Assembly (NCBI GenBank): GCA_946887105.1
Contig: CAMPKJ010000283.1
Location: 1-6,137 of the forward strand
Reading direction: 5' to 3'
From: an uncultured Acidobacteriota bacterium
GTDB taxonomy: Bacteria > Acidobacteriota > Thermoanaerobaculia > Gp7-AA8
DNA length: 6,137 nt
Notes under the pieces: generated by a model
Seen by the model: only the letters and a program-made list of their open reading frames with translations
Databases searched by the model: none
What the model was told of the DNA's origin: nothing
Shown here: positions 4,920-6,137 of the stretch, piece after piece
Layout of the letters: each line of letters opens with the position of its first letter
How positions within the stretch are numbered: the first letter of the stretch is position 1
Translations under genes and position numbers: made by a program

Positions 4920-6032
4920 TTACGCCGTAGTCTCGACGGGACGCCGGAGCGGCAGCAATCCGCAAGCTGTCAGGAGCAGCCCGGCCGTCCAATACGTCGC
5001 GGTTGCTCCTGCCCCATCGAACAGCGCGAGCGCCAGCAGCGGACCGGTGGCGGCGCCGGCATCGCGCGCCATGCCGACACGCGCCAGCGCGCCCACGCGT
5101 TCTTCGATCCGTCCCGTCGCCGCAGAAGCGGGAATGGTCGTCGTGGTCACCGCGGCTCCACAGCTGAGCAGGACTGCGCCGGCGATAACGTGATCGGATC
5201 CGAGACAGAACGCTCCGACCGCGGCAATCCTCATCCCCGCCGCAGTCACGCTCCGTCCTCCGAATCGGTCGGATGCATCACCGCCGACCGGCGCGAGCAG
5301 CACGACCGCGAGCCGTTTGAAACCGAGCAGCAATCCCGTACCGACGATCGCTTCGCCGATGCCGGCGGACCGCGCGAGGAGCAGTCCGACGGTCGCGGGG
5401 AAGACTCCGTCCATCACCAGGCCGGCGACGAAGCTGAGCCACTCCATGTGGCGCGGGCGCCGGATGACGCTTGCGTGTTGCGCCTCGCCATCGATCCTCC
5501 GGTCGGGCAGCCGCGTCGCCACGAAAACACCGCCGCATGACATCACGCCGAGGACGGCCAGTGAGGGACGCACGCCCATCGCGGCGACGGCCGCCGTGCC
5601 GATCGTCAGCGCGAACAGAGGCCCGAGCTCGCGCAGCGAGAGCGACAGCCCGACCCGTTTTCCGGCCATCGCGCCGCGCTCCGTTGCATACGCCAGAGCG
5701 GAGAGCGAAAGCGCCCCGAACACGATGCCCCACGCAAGCCGCGATGCGAGCAGTACCCATGCGCCGTGCGCGACTGCAAACGCGAGCGTCGAGAGCGCAC
5801 CCAAAGCCGCGGCGGCGATAGTGAAGCGCCGAAGCCCTGCGGCGGCGACGCGGGAGAGGAGCGGATACACGAGCACGCGAACGATGCGATTCGCGGAGAG
5901 CAGCACGCCGGCCCACGTGAGGGAGATGCCGAACGTCGACGCGTGCAGCGGCAGCACGGCGTACAGAAGCGAGTCGCCCAACAGCGCCAGCGCCAGAACG
6001 ATGGACGCCAGCACGGTCGGGCGACTCGTCAT
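4920..6032 (-). CDS. Major facilitator superfamily transporter
   Basis: This 370-residue, strongly hydrophobic protein has about twelve predicted membrane helices: roughly six in residues 7-175, a polar loop at about 174-196 (LPDRRIDGEAQHASVIRRPRH), and six more to residue 362. GGDASDRFGGR (250-260), between helices 8 and 9, matches the 'G-x-x-x-D-R-x-G-R' motif A of the family in the second half. The equivalent N-half loop is weak (LSRVAAAGLRR, 59-69). RELGP (134-138) in helix 5 resembles the charged/proline motif of drug and metabolite exporters. At 370 residues it is compact for the family (about 400). The substrate cannot be told; an efflux-type role is a guess. ATG at 6032 has no clear Shine-Dalgarno, so translation may be coupled to the gene ending just upstream. 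The TAA stop is at 4922-4920. Confidence 0.88.
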   Translation of the reverse strand: MTSRPTVLASIVLALALLGDSLLYAVLPLHASTFGISLTWAGVLLSANRIVRVLVYPLLSRVAAAGLRRFTIAAAALGALSTLAFAVAHGAWVLLASRLAWGIVFGALSLSALAYATERGAMAGKRVGLSLSLRELGPLFALTIGTAAVAAMGVRPSLAVLGVMSCGGVFVATRLPDRRIDGEAQHASVIRRPRHMEWLSFVAGLVMDGVFPATVGLLLARSAGIGEAIVGTGLLLGFKRLAVVLLAPVGGDASDRFGGRSVTAAGMRIAAVGAFCLGSDHVIAGAVLLSCGAAVTTTTIPASAATGRIEERVGALARVGMARDAGAATGPLLALALFDGAGATATYWTAGLLLTACGLLPLRRPVETTA

Positions 6033-6039
6033 CGGACCA

Positions 6040-6137
6040 TCAACCGCAGCAGGCCGATGCGGCGGGCGCGCTCTTCGGCGCCGTCTTCGGCACGCCGCAC
6101 CCGCAACCTGCTTCGCCCGCTGCTTTCGCGTCCGCGT
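6040..6137 (-). CDS. Probable 3' end of an unidentified gene with a Cys-rich tail (start outside window)
   Basis: Upstream of the transporter, one - strand frame runs from the window edge to a TGA at 6042-6040. It encodes a 31-residue tail rich in Ala, Lys, Gly and Pro with two cysteine groups: GCGCGVP and, at the very end, ACCG. The stop is seven bases before the transporter ATG. Composition and the paired cysteines look like a flexible metal- or Fe-S-handling tail. A rival frame ends in a TGA overlapping the transporter start as ATGA (stop at 6031-6029) and encodes an Arg-rich tail ending RRIGLLRLMVR. Its Arg richness resembles the shadow frames elsewhere here, so I prefer the Cys-rich reading. 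Too little is visible to name a family. Confidence 0.35.
   Translation of the reverse strand, partial: ADAKAAGEAGCGCGVPKTAPKSAPAASACCG

Noticed and set aside
1..6137. Search for a defence system, prophage, insertion sequence, tRNA or riboswitch
   Set aside because: I saw no transposase, integrase, nuclease-effector pairing, paired terminal inverted repeats, tRNA-like cloverleaf or conserved riboswitch core. TatD and AMMECR1 are ordinary widespread families here.

Overview
The window is GC-rich bacterial chromosomal DNA with G/C-ending codons and tight gene packing. Nothing in it looks phage-like, transposon-like or CRISPR-like. The gene mix (a collagen-repeat protein, an orphan AMMECR1-domain protein, a DPM1-like GT2 glycosyltransferase and a membrane-anchored lytic transglycosylase) suggests an uncultured free-living bacterium. 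Acidobacteriota, or a similar GC-rich deep lineage, is my best guess. That is inference from style, not from a marker gene.

Layout. (1) Positions 1-363 hold the 3' end of a collagen-like protein gene on +, closed by a strong intrinsic terminator at 391-423. (2) A TACAAT box nine bases past the terminator comes right before a five-gene + strand cluster, 449-3858: an M20 metallopeptidase, a small putatively exported protein, a TatD-family hydrolase, a DPM1-like GT2 glycosyltransferase and an AMMECR1-domain protein. The first three junctions overlap (GTGA, TGATG, GTGA), and a possible start gives a fourth GTGA overlap, so the cluster is very probably one translationally coupled operon. (3) A 134-base intergenic gap (3859-3992) holds a weak terminator-like hairpin and an AT-rich stretch with a good Shine-Dalgarno sequence. 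(4) A lytic transglycosylase lies on + at 3993-4919. (5) An MFS transporter lies on - at 4920-6032, with its stop codon directly abutting that of the transglycosylase. (6) At the right edge is the probable 3' end of another - strand gene, possibly with a Cys-rich tail.

How the genes relate. The operon mixes amide/peptide hydrolysis (M20), a metal-dependent nuclease-type hydrolase (TatD), lipid-linked sugar transfer (GT2) and a protein of unknown chemistry (AMMECR1). I see no single pathway that unites them, and it may be a housekeeping operon held together by coupling. The transglycosylase acts on cell-wall peptidoglycan and appears to be its own unit.

I found no convincing new multi-gene system. 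The points most worth a second look are the small exported protein wedged into the coupled operon, the apparently leaderless promoter set against a terminator, the AMMECR1 gene without its usual partners, the unrecognised region in the transglycosylase, and the Cys-rich tail at the edge.
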